From Rhizomys pruinosus (taxonomy: Eukaryota > Chordata > Mammalia > Rodentia > Spalacidae): DNA of 64,000 nt. Below, in pieces: positions 41,173 to 51,797 of this stretch. Positions within the stretch are counted from its first letter, which is position 1, and each line of letters opens with the position of its first letter. The notes under the pieces were generated by a model. That model was given only the letters and a program-made list of their open reading frames with translations, was not told the origin of the DNA and made no database searches. The position numbers and the translations under genes were made by a program. The stretch spans positions 864,248 to 928,247 of the forward strand of contig VZQC01000610.1 in assembly GCA_009823505.1 (NCBI GenBank), in the 5' to 3' direction.

Positions 41173-41789
41173 TATACAACCAAGGTAACAATTCTAATAG
41201 GATGTCAGGAAAGGAAATCTAGGCTGAGACCGTGTATTGGGTTACAGAAAACAAAATCATGAGTTTTATAATAAAAGTAAGTACATAGACCTGAACAAAA
41301 GCAACAGGAAGAGATGTTTAAGAAAACAGAAGAAATAATTACTCCTTACCTTCAAAAATTTGTCTTAAAATACAGAGGACCCTTAAGCACCAGCTTCAAA
41401 AGATTATTTGGATTGGACATTTTCTCTTGTTAGAATAAAATACTGAAGCAACTATGCATGCTAAGTGGCCTGGAAAATGCCAATTGCCTTTCTACCAGAG
41501 CAAGGTGAAGATCTCTGAGCTCATGGCTGACAGGAAAATCATATCTCTCCTTGAGGGAAGGAGACATCGTGTATTAAATGTACTCAGTTCACTCTGAAAA
41601 TATACTTAACCCAATGCACCTACACTGACCGAAATGTTGGAGAGAGAGTAAATGTAGCCACATTTTGCTGAGGGCTTTTGACCTGCGCCGAAGCAGACAA
41701 CAATCCCTGCTCCTATGAAGCTAAAATCAGATGAAGAGCCAGAAAATAAACAGTAAACATAACAGATGAAAAGGCTAGGAAATCTCCCA
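41173..41789. other. Unique sequence
   Basis: No repeat recognised. Confidence 0.35.
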
Positions 41790-42017
41790 AAAGCTGGAGG
41801 GGGGCGGGAAAGAAAGAAGAAAGGTGGAAAGGAGGTGGGGAGGGTGAGGAAGGAAGGAACAAAGGATGGAGGAAGTAGTGAAGAAAGGAGGGAGGAGAGG
41901 GGAAGGAGCAAGAAAGGGGGGAAGAAGAAGGGAGTGAGACAAGAGGAGGGAGAAGGAAGGAGAGAGGAAGAAGTAAAGGAGGGTCAGGGGAAGAAGGGAG
42001 GGAGAAGGATCAGGCAT
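41790..42017. repeat. Polypurine tract of about 225 bp
   Basis: Almost entirely A and G on the plus strand, with scattered T/C. Not a simple tandem repeat, unlike 13368 and 40246. GGGGGGCGGGAAAGAAAGAA begins it. Mirror-symmetric patches could adopt triplex DNA. Lys/Glu/Gly-rich frames across it are artefacts. Confidence 0.85.
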
Positions 42018-42157
42018 GAAAAAGTGCATCAAGGATAAGCCACAAACAAAGAGAAAGGGTCCTTTCAGAACTGAAAGGGTGAGGTGGAAGCACACCAAAT
42101 AGCTCCAAGATCTACTGCAATGCACCTGATTTCATGATGGGGAGTGTGTACAATGTA

Positions 42158-42420
42158 GAGGTCTGGGGCGGTGACTCGTCTTGTAAACTGTTTGCTATGC
42201 AAGCATGAGGACCTTAGTTTGATCTCTCAGAACCTACATAAAAAGCAGAGCATAGCTGCACATGCTTGTAATCCCAGCACTGGAGAGATGGACTTACACG
42301 GATCTCTGGGGCCCCTGGTGAGCCAGCCTAGCTGAATAAGGAAGCTGGATGTGATGTGACTGGCTTCGAGCCCCACTCTGACTGCCTTGAAGTCATAGAT
42401 CCTGAACTGGTATTGTGAAG
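42158..42420 (+). repeat. B4/ID_B1 SINE
   Basis: GGTCTGGGGCGGTGACTCGT, GCAAGCATGAGGACCTTAG, GCACATGCTTGTAATCCCAG and GGTGAGCCAGCCTAGCTG are B4 landmarks. Confidence 0.75.
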
Positions 42421-42849
42421 CCTCAGGAGCCCTTTCCACCCTCAGTTGAGTTTTGTCAGATTGTCTGTCACAACACCAGGAATGAAGCTAGGACAGCTCT
42501 TCTTTTACTCTGGTGTTTTAGTGAATAAACAGATTTGAAAACCAGGCATTAGGAGGATCAATTCTTTTTGAGATTTTCCACAACAAAAAGCTAATACAAA
42601 TACACAATTCAGTAACATGGAAGGGTTTTCACTAGGTGTGGCTCTCCATTCTATGGCAGGATAAATCATATTACAGCATGAATTATGCAGGTGCACACAG
42701 AGCTCAGGAAACATAGTAGTGGAAGTTTTTCTTAATCGTGATCCACATCTTCTAGTCATTTTGCATTACACATCTAATAGCACTTAGTTTTCTAAAATTA
42801 TCTGAATCACTTTTTCTTTAACCTGTAGTGAGATGCATTTATTTCTTAA
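42421..42849. other. Unique sequence
   Basis: No repeat recognised. Confidence 0.35.
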
Positions 42850-43104
42850 CTGTGTGTGTGTGAGAGTGTGTAAAATATGTGTGTGTGGTATATGTGCAAG
42901 TGTGAATGTGTGAGGTATATGTGGGTTGTGAGTGTGTGTGACTGTGTGTATATGTGAATGTGTGTTAATGTGTGTGCAAATGTGTGGTGTGTCTGATGCG
43001 TATGTGTGAATGTGGGGATGGGTGGGTATGCACGTGTATAGATGTGACTTTCTGTGTAATTTGTGTGTATATGTGATGTGTGTGGCTGTGTATATGTGAG
43101 ATCT
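42850..43104. repeat. Degenerate GT-rich tract
   Basis: About 250 bases of TGTG words with frequent TATATG and GAATG interruptions, adjoining the tail of a minus-strand B4. Confidence 0.9.
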
Positions 43105-43392
43105 AGGATGTAGGTGCTGATGCTCAAGCTGGTGTAGAGGCCAGAGGAAGATGTGAGGTGTACTGCTCTATCAATCTCTGTCTTATTCCCTTGACACAGA
43201 GTCCCTTGCTGAATCTGGAGCTAGGCTGCCAGCCAGCAAACATCAGCCATCCTCCTGTCCCTACCTAATACAGCACTGGAGTAACAAGAGAGCATTATGC
43301 ACAGATTTTTACATGGGTGCTGGGGACTTGGAGTGAGTCATGATGGTTGCACAGTGCACACCCTCACCACTCTGCCATATCACCAGCCCAAC
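43105..43392 (-). repeat. B4/ID_B1 SINE
   Basis: Left half: GAGGCCAGAGGAAGATGTGA, CTTATTCCCTTGACACAGAG, GGCTGCCAGCCAGCAAAC. Right end, the reverse of the tRNA-like head: GCACAGTGCACACCCTCACC and CATATCACCAGCCC. Long, diverged B4 like that at 5713. Confidence 0.7.
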
Positions 43393-43566
43393 ACACCCTT
43401 ATCAGCAGTGGGCTTTGGTGCCAGAGTTTCTCACTATCTACATGATACAGAGTCCCTCAATAGGCATTCTCCTTGGTACTTTAAACCCAGATGAGTCAAA
43501 CATTTTCTGCAGACTTAATGATTCATTGAAAAAGTCCCTCCTAGTGACCCAGCAGGTTTCTCAGCA

Positions 43567-44010
43567 GGCAGGTTCCAGGAATTTCCCAGCCCCTGTACCT
43601 CTGGCTCAGGGTTCCGAGACCATCAGAGCCCTGTTGCTTCCAGCCCAGGACCCCAGGACCATCCCAGCCCTGTTGCTTCCAGTCCAGGGTTCCAAGACTA
43701 CCTGAGCCCAGTCACTTCTGGTGCAGGGTTCCACACCATACTAGCAGCTTTGCTTCTGGAGCAGGGAGAGTGACAGGGTGGCCTTCTCGGCAGGTGGGTT
43801 CCAGGACCTTCCAGCCCTGGCACCTCCAGCACAGGATTCCAGGACCATCAGAGCCCTGTTGCTTACAGCCCAGGGTTCTAGGACCATCCCAGCCCAGTTG
43901 CTTCCAGTGCAGGGTGAGTTCCAGGACCATCCAAACCCAGTTGCTTCCAGCGCAGGGTTCCAAGACCATCTGAGCCCCATCGCTTCAGGTGCAGGGTCTC
44001 TGGAGCTGCT
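43567..44010 (+). promoter_or_regulatory. L1 5'UTR tandem monomers
   Basis: Two copies of about 222 bp start GGCAGGTTCCAGG at 43567 and GGCAGGTGGGTTCCAGG at 43789. Inside each, a unit of about 39-40 bp (GGTTCCAGGACCATC then CCAGTTGCTTCCAG) is repeated three or four times. Rodent L1 5'UTRs are known to consist of tandem promoter monomers of about 200 bp, so a promoter role is likely by family knowledge; the sequence here does not match monomers I can name. Confidence 0.7.
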
Positions 44011-44251
44011 CCAATTTCCAGACCAGATTGGGTAAGGCCCTACAGTCCCCTTGGTGGTAACAGGATTGGGTGGGCAAAAACCAGTTCTACCCACCCCCCT
44101 TGTGGCCATCCTGGTGGGAACAAGGGAGGTGATTCAGAGCACAATATAACAAAAGAGACAGCAAATCTTCCAACCTAGAGCAGCAGGCTTTCAACCAAAG
44201 GAAGATGCACTTGAATTTTGCATCAGACTATAAAAAACGAATCAAATCTAC

Positions 44252-45419
44252 ATGCCAAGAGCACAAAGGAAAATCAACAACATGGGAAAAGCAAATAATA
44301 AATCCCCAACAAAATCTAGTAGTCCTATAGAAGACTCCAACAATAGGTTCTGCCTGTAGATAACCCAGGACACAGATCTTAAAAGAACAATAATAGACAT
44401 ACTCAAAGAAATGAAGGGAGAGAATGACAAACTCAGGAATGAAGTGGAAACACTGAAAAGATCCCATGTTGAAATGAAACAGGAAACCAACCAGTGAATC
44501 AAGGATCTAGAAGGAGAGAATGACAAACTCCAAATGGAACTGGAAATGCTTTTTTAAAAATTATGGGAGTGGAGAGATGGCCTAGCAGTTGAGAGTGCCG
44601 ACTGCTCTTGCAGAGGACCCGGGTTTGATCTCCAGCACCCACGTGGCAGCTGAGAACCATCTTTAACTCCAGTTCCAGGGGAATCTGATGCCCTCTTCTG
44701 ACCTCCATGGCATTGCACGACATGGGTGCACCAATCTGCATGGAGACAGTACATTCATTCACATAAATAAATGAATAAATAAAAAAATAGATATTAAAAA
44801 AATCACAGGATGAAGTATAAAAGGAAATTGCACACTCAGCAAATCAGCAGGAAAAGATGGGAGAAAGCCTCAGCAACAGATTGGATGAAGCAGAAAGTAG
44901 AATATCAACACTGGAAGACAAGCTGGCAGAACTACAATGCTCAAACAAAGTGTGAAAAAGTTAAAAAAATCACAAAAGTGGAACAATGAGGAAATATGAG
45001 ACACTATGAAAAGATCAAACCTCCACATCATAGAGATAGAGGAAGGAGAAGAATCCCAGGACAAAGGTATTGATCAGATCTTCGACAGAAAAATAGAAGA
45101 AAATTTCCCCAAACTGAAAAAAGACAAACCTATACAAATACAAGAAACACATAGAACACCAAATAGACAAGATCAGAAAAGGAATACCCCATACCATATC
45201 ATAGTTAAAACACTAGACACCCAAAACAAAGACAAATTACTGAAGGCCACAAGAGAAAAACAAGAAGTTACATATAAAGGAAAACCCATCAGAATTACAG
45301 CTGACTTCTCAGTGCAAATAATGAAAGCCAGAGGAATATGGACTAAAGTATTCCCAGTACTAAAAGACTATATGACTGCCCAGATTACTATACCCAGCAA
45401 AAATGTCAACCATAGTTGA
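44252..45419 (+). pseudogene. L1 ORF1 (RNA-binding chaperone) pseudogene
   Basis: Begins ATGCCAAGAGCACAAAGG. In-frame stops lie at 44357 and 44495. A B2 interrupts it at 44565-44795. The N-terminal part encodes a Glu/Lys/Leu-rich stretch (LKEMKGENDKLRNEVETLKR) typical of the ORF1p coiled-coil trimer. After the B2, 45006-45419 is an uninterrupted 137-codon frame covering the RRM and C-terminal domains, with KIEENFPKLKKD, HRTPNRQDQKRN and VTYKGKPIRITADFS, which are hallmark ORF1p motifs. It ends CCATAGTTGA. Function in active elements: binds L1 RNA as a trimer in the cytoplasm. Non-functional here. Confidence 0.92.
44565..44795 (+). repeat. B2 SINE inside L1 ORF1
   Basis: GGGAGTGGAGAGATGGCCTA, B-box GGTTTGATCTCC and TTTAACTCCAGTTCCAGGGG. 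It lacks the internal duplication, like the copy at 2508. T/A-rich flanks (TTTTTTAAAAATTAT, ATATTAAAAAAAT) probably include the target duplication. Confidence 0.88.
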
Positions 45420-45695
45420 AGGAGAAAAAAAAATCTTTCATGACATAAACAAGATGAAAGAATTCATGTCCAGGAAACCAACCCTTCAGAAAATACTTAA
45501 AGCAATTCAAAGGTCATAGGAAAGGAGAAACTATCCCCAAGCACCTAGAGAGTGTAATGACTACAATTATAACTGCAGAAATACAAAGCTAGACCAAGAA
45601 TGCAAACAGAAAATAAGGTAAAAGGAAGCAGCATACATCTCTCAATAATAACTTTAAATATTAATGGGCTGAAGACATGTACAGGGATAATGGAT

Positions 45696-45698
<3 letters not shown>

Positions 45699-45743
<45 letters not shown>

Positions 45744-45748
45744 TGCGC
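45699..45748. repeat. (GT)n with GCGCGTGCGC end
   Basis: About 20 GT units followed by GCGCGTGCGC, inside the N-terminal ORF2 region. Alternating purine-pyrimidine DNA of this kind can adopt the Z form. Confidence 0.97.
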
Positions 45749-46197
45749 TATCTACAAGAAATCCATCTTACCCTTGAGGATAGGCACCAACATAAAGTGA
45801 AAGGATGGAAAAAATATTCCCAAGCAAATGGTACCAAAAAGAAAACAGGAGTTGCCATTCTAATATCAGACAAATAGGCTTCAAAGTAAATCTATCAGAA
45901 GAGACAAAGAAGACAACTACATCCTTATCAAATGCATTTCATGCATTCTATCAGAGCACAGTGCAATGAAGCTCAATATCAACACTAGGATAAGCCCTAC
46001 TATCTACAGGAACACATGGAGACTAGATGACACACTCCTGAATAACAAATGGGTCAAGGAAGAGATAAAGAAAGAAATAAAAACATTCCTGGAACTAAAT
46101 GAAAAAGACAATACAAGACAGCAAAACCTATGGGATACTTTAAAAGCAGTCATAAGAAGGAAGTTTATAGCCCTCAGTGCCTACATTAAAAAAGCAG

Positions 46198-46433
46198 GCG
46201 GGGCTGGAGAGATGGCCTAGCAGTTAAGAGCGTCGACCACTCTTACAGAGGACCTGGGTTCAATCCCCAGCGCCCACATGGCGGCTGAGAACCATCTGAA
46301 ACTCCAATTCTAGGAGAATTCCAGTTCCAGGGGAATCCGACATCCTCTTCTGACCTCCGCGGCATTGCACAACACGGGTGCACAAACTTGCATGCAGACA
46401 GTACATTCATGCACATACAGAAATAAATAAAAA
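46198..46433 (+). repeat. B2 SINE with internal duplication, in L1 ORF2
   Basis: GGGGCTGGAGAGATGGCCTA, GGTTCAATCCCCAGCGCCC, and the doubled CCAATTCTAGGAGAATTCC block. Flanked by TTAAAAAAGCAG at 46186-46197 and 46434-46445. Confidence 0.94.
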
Positions 46434-46687
46434 TTAAAAAAGCAGAAAAAAGACAAATAAACTAACACTGCAGCTAAAAACACTTGAGAGACGACAACAA
46501 ATGAACCCTAAACCCAACAGACCAGAAATCAATGAAACAGAAACAAAGAAAACAATACAAAGAATCAATGAATCAAAAAGCTGGTTCTTTGAAAGGATAA
46601 ACAAGATAGATAGACACCCCCTAGCCCGGTTAACCAAAAGAAAGAGCAACTACAAATCAATAGTATTCATGATGAAAAGGGAAACAC

Positions 46688-46948
46688 GGGGGGCTGGAGA
46701 GATGGCCTAGCGGTTAAGAGCGCAGACCGCTCTTGCAGAGGACCCAGGTTCGATCCCCAGCACCCACATGGCGGCCGAGAACCGTCTGAAACTCCAATTC
46801 CAGGAGAAATCCAGTTCCAGGGGAATCCGACGCCCTCTTCTGACCTCTGCGGCATTGCACAACACGGGTGCGCAGACTTGCATGCAGACAGTACATTCAT
46901 ACACATACAGAAATAAATAAAATTAATTTAAAAAAATTTAAAAAAAAA
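46688..46948 (+). repeat. B2 SINE with internal duplication, in L1 ORF2
   Basis: GGGGGCTGGAGAGATGGCCT, perfect B box GGTTCGATCCC, doubled CCAATTCCAGGAGAAATCC block, tail AATAAATAAAATTAATTT. Flanked by GAAAAGGGAAACAC on both sides (right copy 46949-46962). Only 254 bp from the previous B2, in the same orientation. Confidence 0.95.
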
Positions 46949-48628
46949 GAAAAGGGAAACACCGAAACAGAGAAAAGATTTAGACAATCATATGAGAATA
47001 CTTCAAAAACCTATTCTACTAAATTTGAAAACCTAAGAGAAAAGGATGAATATTTGAAATCCTGGAATTCACCAAAGCTTAACCAAGAAGAGATTGACAG
47101 CTTAAACAGACCTATATTATACGAGGAATCTGAAACAAAAAAAATCCCAGAAGGTTTCAAGGCAGAATTCTATAAAACATTTAAAGAGGACTTACAACCA
47201 TCATTACTAAAACTGCACAGAAGGATACAAGCAGAGGGAGACGTTCCAAATTCCTTCTACAAAGCCAGTATCACTCTAATACCAAAACCAGGCAAAGATA
47301 CAGCCAAAAAAGAAAACTATAGACCCATCTCATTAATGAACATAGATGCAAAAATTCTCAACAAAGTACTTTGAAACCACATACAGACCCACATTAAAAA
47401 GATCATCCATCATCACCAAGTTGGATTCATACCAGAGATGAAGGGATGGTTCAACATATGCAAATCAACAAATATTATAAAACACATAAATGGACTGAAA
47501 GACAAAAACCACATGATCATCTCAATTGATGCAGAAAAAGCCTTTGGCAAAATCCAGCATCCCATCATGCTTAAAGTCCTAGAGGGGACTGGACTGGAGG
47601 GAACATTCCTCAATGTAATCAAAGTCATATACAACAAACCCACAGCCAACATCATCCTAAATGGAGAAAAATTAGAAGTATTCCCATTAAAGGCAGGAAT
47701 ATGGCAAGGCTGTCTCCTATTGCCACTCCTCTTCAATATAGTGCTTGAAATGCTTGCTAGGGCAATAAGGAAAGAAAGAGAAATTAAAGGAGTACTAATT
47801 GGAAAAGAGGAAGTCAAACTATCCCTCTTTGAAGATGATATGATAGCTTACCTAAGGAATGCAAAAAACTACCAGAAAACTCCTAGAAATGATTAAGAGT
47901 TTCAGTAAAGTGGCAGGATACAAAATTAACCTATAAAAATAGTAGCCTTTCTTTACACCAACAACAAGGAACTGGAGAAGGAATACAAGAATACCTTCCC
48001 ACTCACAATAGCCATAAAAACAATAAAATACCTATCTAAAACAAACTAACCAAAGACACCAAAGATCTTTATAACAAAAATTGTAAAACCCTGAAGAAGG
48101 AGATTGAAGAAGACATTAGAAGGTAGAAAGACCTCCCATGCTCATGGATTGGGGAAAAATTAATACAGTGAAAATATCCATTCTACCCAAATTGATATAC
48201 AGATTCAATACAATCCCAATTAAAATCCCCAAGAGTTTCTTCACAGACTTGGAAAAAAAATCCTTAAGTTCACATGGAAAAAGAAAAGACCCCAAATACC
48301 CAAAGCAACCCTGAGAGAAAAGTGCAATAGAGGGGGGATCACTATACCACACTTCAATCTATATCACAGGGCTATCATAATAAAAACAGCCTGGTACTGG
48401 CAAAAATAGACCTGTAGACCAATGGAACAAAATCGATGATCCAAACTTGAGCACATACAATTTCAGCCACCTCATATTTGACAAAGGGGCCAAAAAGTCT
48501 CAATGGAAGAAAGACAGCATCTTCAGCAAATGGTGCTGGCCAAACTCGATCACCATTTGTAGAAGAATAAAATTAAACACCTACCTCTCACCCTGCACAA
48601 AAATCAACTCCAAATGGATCAAAGACCT

Positions 48629-49036
48629 TGTGCTGGATAGCTTTGGTGTCAACTTGACACACCTGGGTTGAGGGAGCCTCAATTGGGGAATTGGCTCCAT
48701 TGGATTGGCCTGTGGCCACATCTGTGGAGTATTGTCTTGATGGTCGAGCAGTGTGGGAGGGCCCAGCCCACAATGAGTGGTGCCACCCTGGGCAGGTTGT
48801 TGTGTACCGTATAAGAAGGCAGGCTGGGCATGAGCCAGGGGAGCAAGCCAGTGAACAGCATTCCTCCATGGCCTGTGCTTCAGCTCCTGCCTCCAGGTTC
48901 CTGCCCTGAGTTCCTACCTTGGGCTCCCTAAGTGATGAACTGTGACCCAGGAGATGTAAGCTGAATAAACCCTTTCCTCCCCAAGTTGGTGTCGGTCAGA
49001 GTGTTTTGTCACAGCAATGGAAGACAAACTAGGACA
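48629..49036 (+). repeat. 5' LTR of the nested MaLR
   Basis: Contains GTATAAGAAGGCAGG (TATA-like) near 48809 and GAATAAACCCTTTCC (poly(A) signal) near 48963. About ten substitutions, nearly all transitions, separate it from the 3' LTR by my count (about 97.5% identity). Confidence 0.92.
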
Positions 49037-50207
49037 GAAATTGGTACCAGACGAGTGGGGTATTGCTGTGACAGACCTGACCTTGGTGTTTTGGGGAAGG
49101 ATTGTGGAGGCGTTTGGAACTTTGGGCTGGGAAGATCATTGAATGCCTAAAGATTGTTGCTGTGGAGCTTGGAGCAGTTTTGCTGAAGGAGTTGTAGAAG
49201 ATGGAGGCCTGGCTTGTGAAGTTTCTAGTTTCAAAGGAGAGCAGAGATCATCAGGACTGTGTAATCTGTGGGTTCTGGTCAGCTGGGGCTGTGGAGAATC
49301 AGCTGTAAGTAACAAGAGACCAGAACCTGAAGTGAAACTTTTGTGGTACTGGGGCAATTGATGCTGGTTAGCTGGGGCTGAAAAATCAGCTGTAAGTAAC
49401 AAGAGACCAGCATCACTGAGGTGAAATCTTCTGGGGAGAATATCTTCAAGGTCAGCACACAGAAGCTGTGACCCAGAAAGGGCCTGAGCCTCCATCTCGA
49501 GCCAGAAGCCGGACTTGGTAACGTGTAAGAGTCTCCTATATGGTTCCGGTGTTGAAATTTGAGGGGGTCACAGAGAGCAGCCGAGGCTTGGCACTGTGAG
49601 AGGTCAGGAAAGACCATTGGTGGAAGTGCACCTCGGTTGCTGTGAAGACCCCAGGATTGCAGGGGTCATGGAGAGAAGCTGAGGCTTTGCACCAGGAGAG
49701 GTCAGAAGAGACCATTGGTGAAGGTGCTGCCTCAGTTTCAGTAGCGACCCCAGCTTTTTGGAGATGCCGGTACCCTGGGACGACCACCAAGAGCAGCGGT
49801 AGGTGTAGAATGGAGTCGGCCTGGGCCTGCGAGATGAGTGTGCCACGGACGGCAGAGTCGGAGAGGGGGAGCTGCCGAGACCCTTTGGAGCCCAGAAGAT
49901 CGTGAGTGAATCCCAGGTGTCCAGCCTTGAGCTACTTTGCTGGACTTAGGTTTTGTTTGAGAGTGCCTGATTCTTCCCTTTGAAATAAGACAGTACTTGT
50001 TTTGGATTTTACAGCAGCCCACAGTTAAGAGACTTTTAATAGACTGTGAACTTTTAAGTGTTTGGACATTTTAAGGACTGTGGGGCTTTTAAGGTTGTAC
50101 TGTCTTAGGTTGTGATTAATGTTAACATCATACTTTGGGGATAAGAACTGGAAAGGTGGTGGTTTAATAGTGATGTGTTTTGTGTGTCAAGTTGACAAGG
50201 GGTCAAT
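49037..50207 (+). mobile_element. MaLR internal region without enzyme genes
   Basis: After the primer-binding-like TTGGTACCAG it holds two related stretches (CAGCTGTAAGTAACAAGAGACC at about 49300 and 49388; GGTCAGGAAAGACCATTGG at 49602 and GGTCAGAAGAGACCATTGG at 49700), showing internal duplication. The longest frame (119 codons, minus) has no known domain. Confidence 0.85.
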
Positions 50208-50615
50208 TGTGCTGGATAGCTTTAGTGTCAACTTGACACACCTGGGTTGAGGGAGCCTCAATTGGGGAATTGGCTCCATTGGATTGGCCTGTGGCCACAT
50301 CTGTGGAGTATTGTCTTGATGGTCGAGCAGTGTGGGAGGGCCCAGCCCACAATGAGTGGTGCCACCCTGGGCAGGTTGTTGTGTACCATATAAGAAGGCA
50401 GGCTGGGCATGAGCCAGGAGAGCAAGCCAGTGAACAGCATTCCTCCATGGCTTGTGCTTCAGCTTCTGCTTCCAGGTTCCTGCCCTGAGTTCCTGCCTTG
50501 GGCTCCCTGAGTGATGAACTGAGACCCAGGAGATGTAAGCTGAATAAACCCTTTCCTCCCCAAGTTGGTGTCGGTCAGAGTGTTTTGTCACAGCAATGGA
50601 AGAGAAACTAGGACA
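50208..50615 (+). repeat. 3' LTR of the nested MaLR
   Basis: Same length and order as the 5' LTR. It reads ACCATATAAG where the 5' LTR has ACCGTATAAG. Joined directly to L1 ORF2 at GACCACAATATGAAAC. Confidence 0.92.
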
Positions 50616-51560
50616 GACCACAATATGAAACCCGAAACCCTGAAGGTGATACAAGAAAGTGTTAGCAGCAACCTACAAGACACAGGCGTAGGAAAAGACT
50701 TTCTAAATCAAACAGCAGCTGCACAGGAAATAAGGTCAACAATTGACAAGTGGGATCTCATTAAACTCAAAAGCTCTGTACAGCGAAAGAAACAATGAAG
50801 TGAAGAGAAAATTCACAAAGTAAGAGAAAGCCTTCACCAGTGATACATCTTACAGAACATTAACTTCCAGAATATATAAACTACTCAAAAAACAAAGAAG
50901 AAAACAAATGACCCATCAAGAGATGGAGTAAAGAGCTGAATAGAGACTTCATAAATGAGGAATAAAGATGGCTGTGAAACATCTTAAAAAGTGTTCAACA
51001 TAATAATTAATGAAATGTAAATTAAAACCACTTTAAGATATCATCTCACTCCAATAAGACTGGCTAAGATCACAAAAACAAAAGACAACAAATGCTGGAG
51101 AGGATGTGGGGAAAGGGGAACACTCATCCACTGCTGGTGGGAATGTAAACTTGTACAACCACTATGGAAAGCAGTGTGGAGATCCCTTAAAGGACTCAGA
51201 ATGTGTCTACCACCTGACCCAGGCATACCACTCCTGAATATATACTCACAGGACTCATCTTACGGCAAAGATACATGTACATCTATGTTTATTGCATCTC
51301 TCTTCATAACAGCAAAGAGCTGGAACCAACCCAAATGCCCCTCAACCAATGAGTGGCTAGAGAAAATGTGGTACAGCTACACAATGGAGTTCTATGCAGT
51401 CGTAAAGAAAGATGATGTCATGAACTTTGCAGGTAAATGGATGGAATTAGAAGACATTATGCTAAATGAAGTAACACAGTCCCAGAAAACCAGACAACAA
51501 ATGGCATCCCTCATCTGTGGCTGCTAGCACCAAATACCTAATAGTAAGGCAAACTGAGCA

Positions 51561-51561
51561 A

Positions 51562-51600
<39 letters not shown>

Positions 51601-51617
51601 GTGTGTTTGTGTGTGTA
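51561..51617. repeat. Interrupted (GT)n in the L1-A 3'UTR
   Basis: GT units with TATG interruptions shortly after the ORF2 stop. Confidence 0.95.
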
Positions 51618-51797
51618 TTTTTTTTCCTTTTACCTGAAAACAACTGTACCATTATAATGTGAATACCTTAATTAGATCTAGAGTTAACCTACCACTTATT
51701 TTCAGACTTTGTAATCGTGGTATATGGGGGGGAGGGTATGTATGCATACTTTAGAGTAATATAAAATTATAGGGGAAAAATGTGAATTAAAAAAAAG

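Larger units (their letters stand above)
48629..50615 (+). mobile_element. Complete MaLR-type LTR retrotransposon nested in L1
   Basis: 5' LTR 48629-49036 and 3' LTR 50208-50615, each 408 bp, beginning TGTGCTGGATAGC and ending ACTAGGACA. The internal part (49037-50207) opens GAAATTGGTACCAGACGAG, the start typical of MaLR internal regions. The L1 flanks read GACCT before and GACCA after, a 4-5 bp target duplication, as expected for ERVL/MaLR integration. The internal 1.17 kb has no gag, protease or reverse transcriptase signature, so it depended on another element's enzymes. Confidence 0.9.
45420..51527 (+). pseudogene. L1 ORF2 (endonuclease/reverse transcriptase) pseudogene
   Basis: Pieces in order: endonuclease remnant QEIHLTLEDRHQHKVKGWK with GVAILISDK (45750-45870); an apparent deletion of most of the remaining endonuclease between about 45910 and 45970; linker DTLLNNKWVKEEIKKEIK (46030-46090); reverse transcriptase with [18 protein letters not shown] (47310-47370), [15 protein letters not shown] (47520-47570) and the active-site box FEDD at 47828-47839 (FADD in active L1, both Asp kept); thumb and C-terminal segments (48050-48628, then 50616-51527) ending [13 protein letters not shown] and [18 protein letters not shown]. 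It has many stops and frameshifts. In active L1 this protein nicks DNA and copies L1, SINE and mRNA templates. Confidence 0.93.
43535..51793 (+). mobile_element. Long LINE-1 element (L1-A), degenerate and host to nested insertions
   Basis: The order is 5'UTR monomers, ORF1, short spacer, ORF2, 3'UTR and a short A tail (AATTAAAAAAAAG at 51785-51797). Host insertions are three B2s (44565, 46198, 46688), a (GT)n (45699) and a complete MaLR (48629-50615). ORF1 and ORF2 have multiple stops and a large deletion in the endonuclease region, so it cannot move by itself. Start is approximate. The 3'UTR ends about 350 bp short of the related L1 at 57720-60015, suggesting a premature polyadenylation site or a later deletion. 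Confidence 0.88.

Noticed and set aside
43712..44109. Minus-strand frames with Trp/Gly/Pro repeats (85 and 122 codons)
   Set aside because: They translate the L1 5'UTR monomers in antisense. The repeats come from the 39-bp DNA sub-unit.
46868..47374. 168-codon plus frame as a candidate gene
   Set aside because: It begins in a B2 tail and continues into L1 ORF2 reverse transcriptase. A fusion by insertion, not a gene.
48629..50615. Possible retroviral gene content between the LTRs
   Set aside because: No gag, protease, polymerase or envelope motif is seen in the 1.17-kb internal region. The start and size fit a non-autonomous MaLR.
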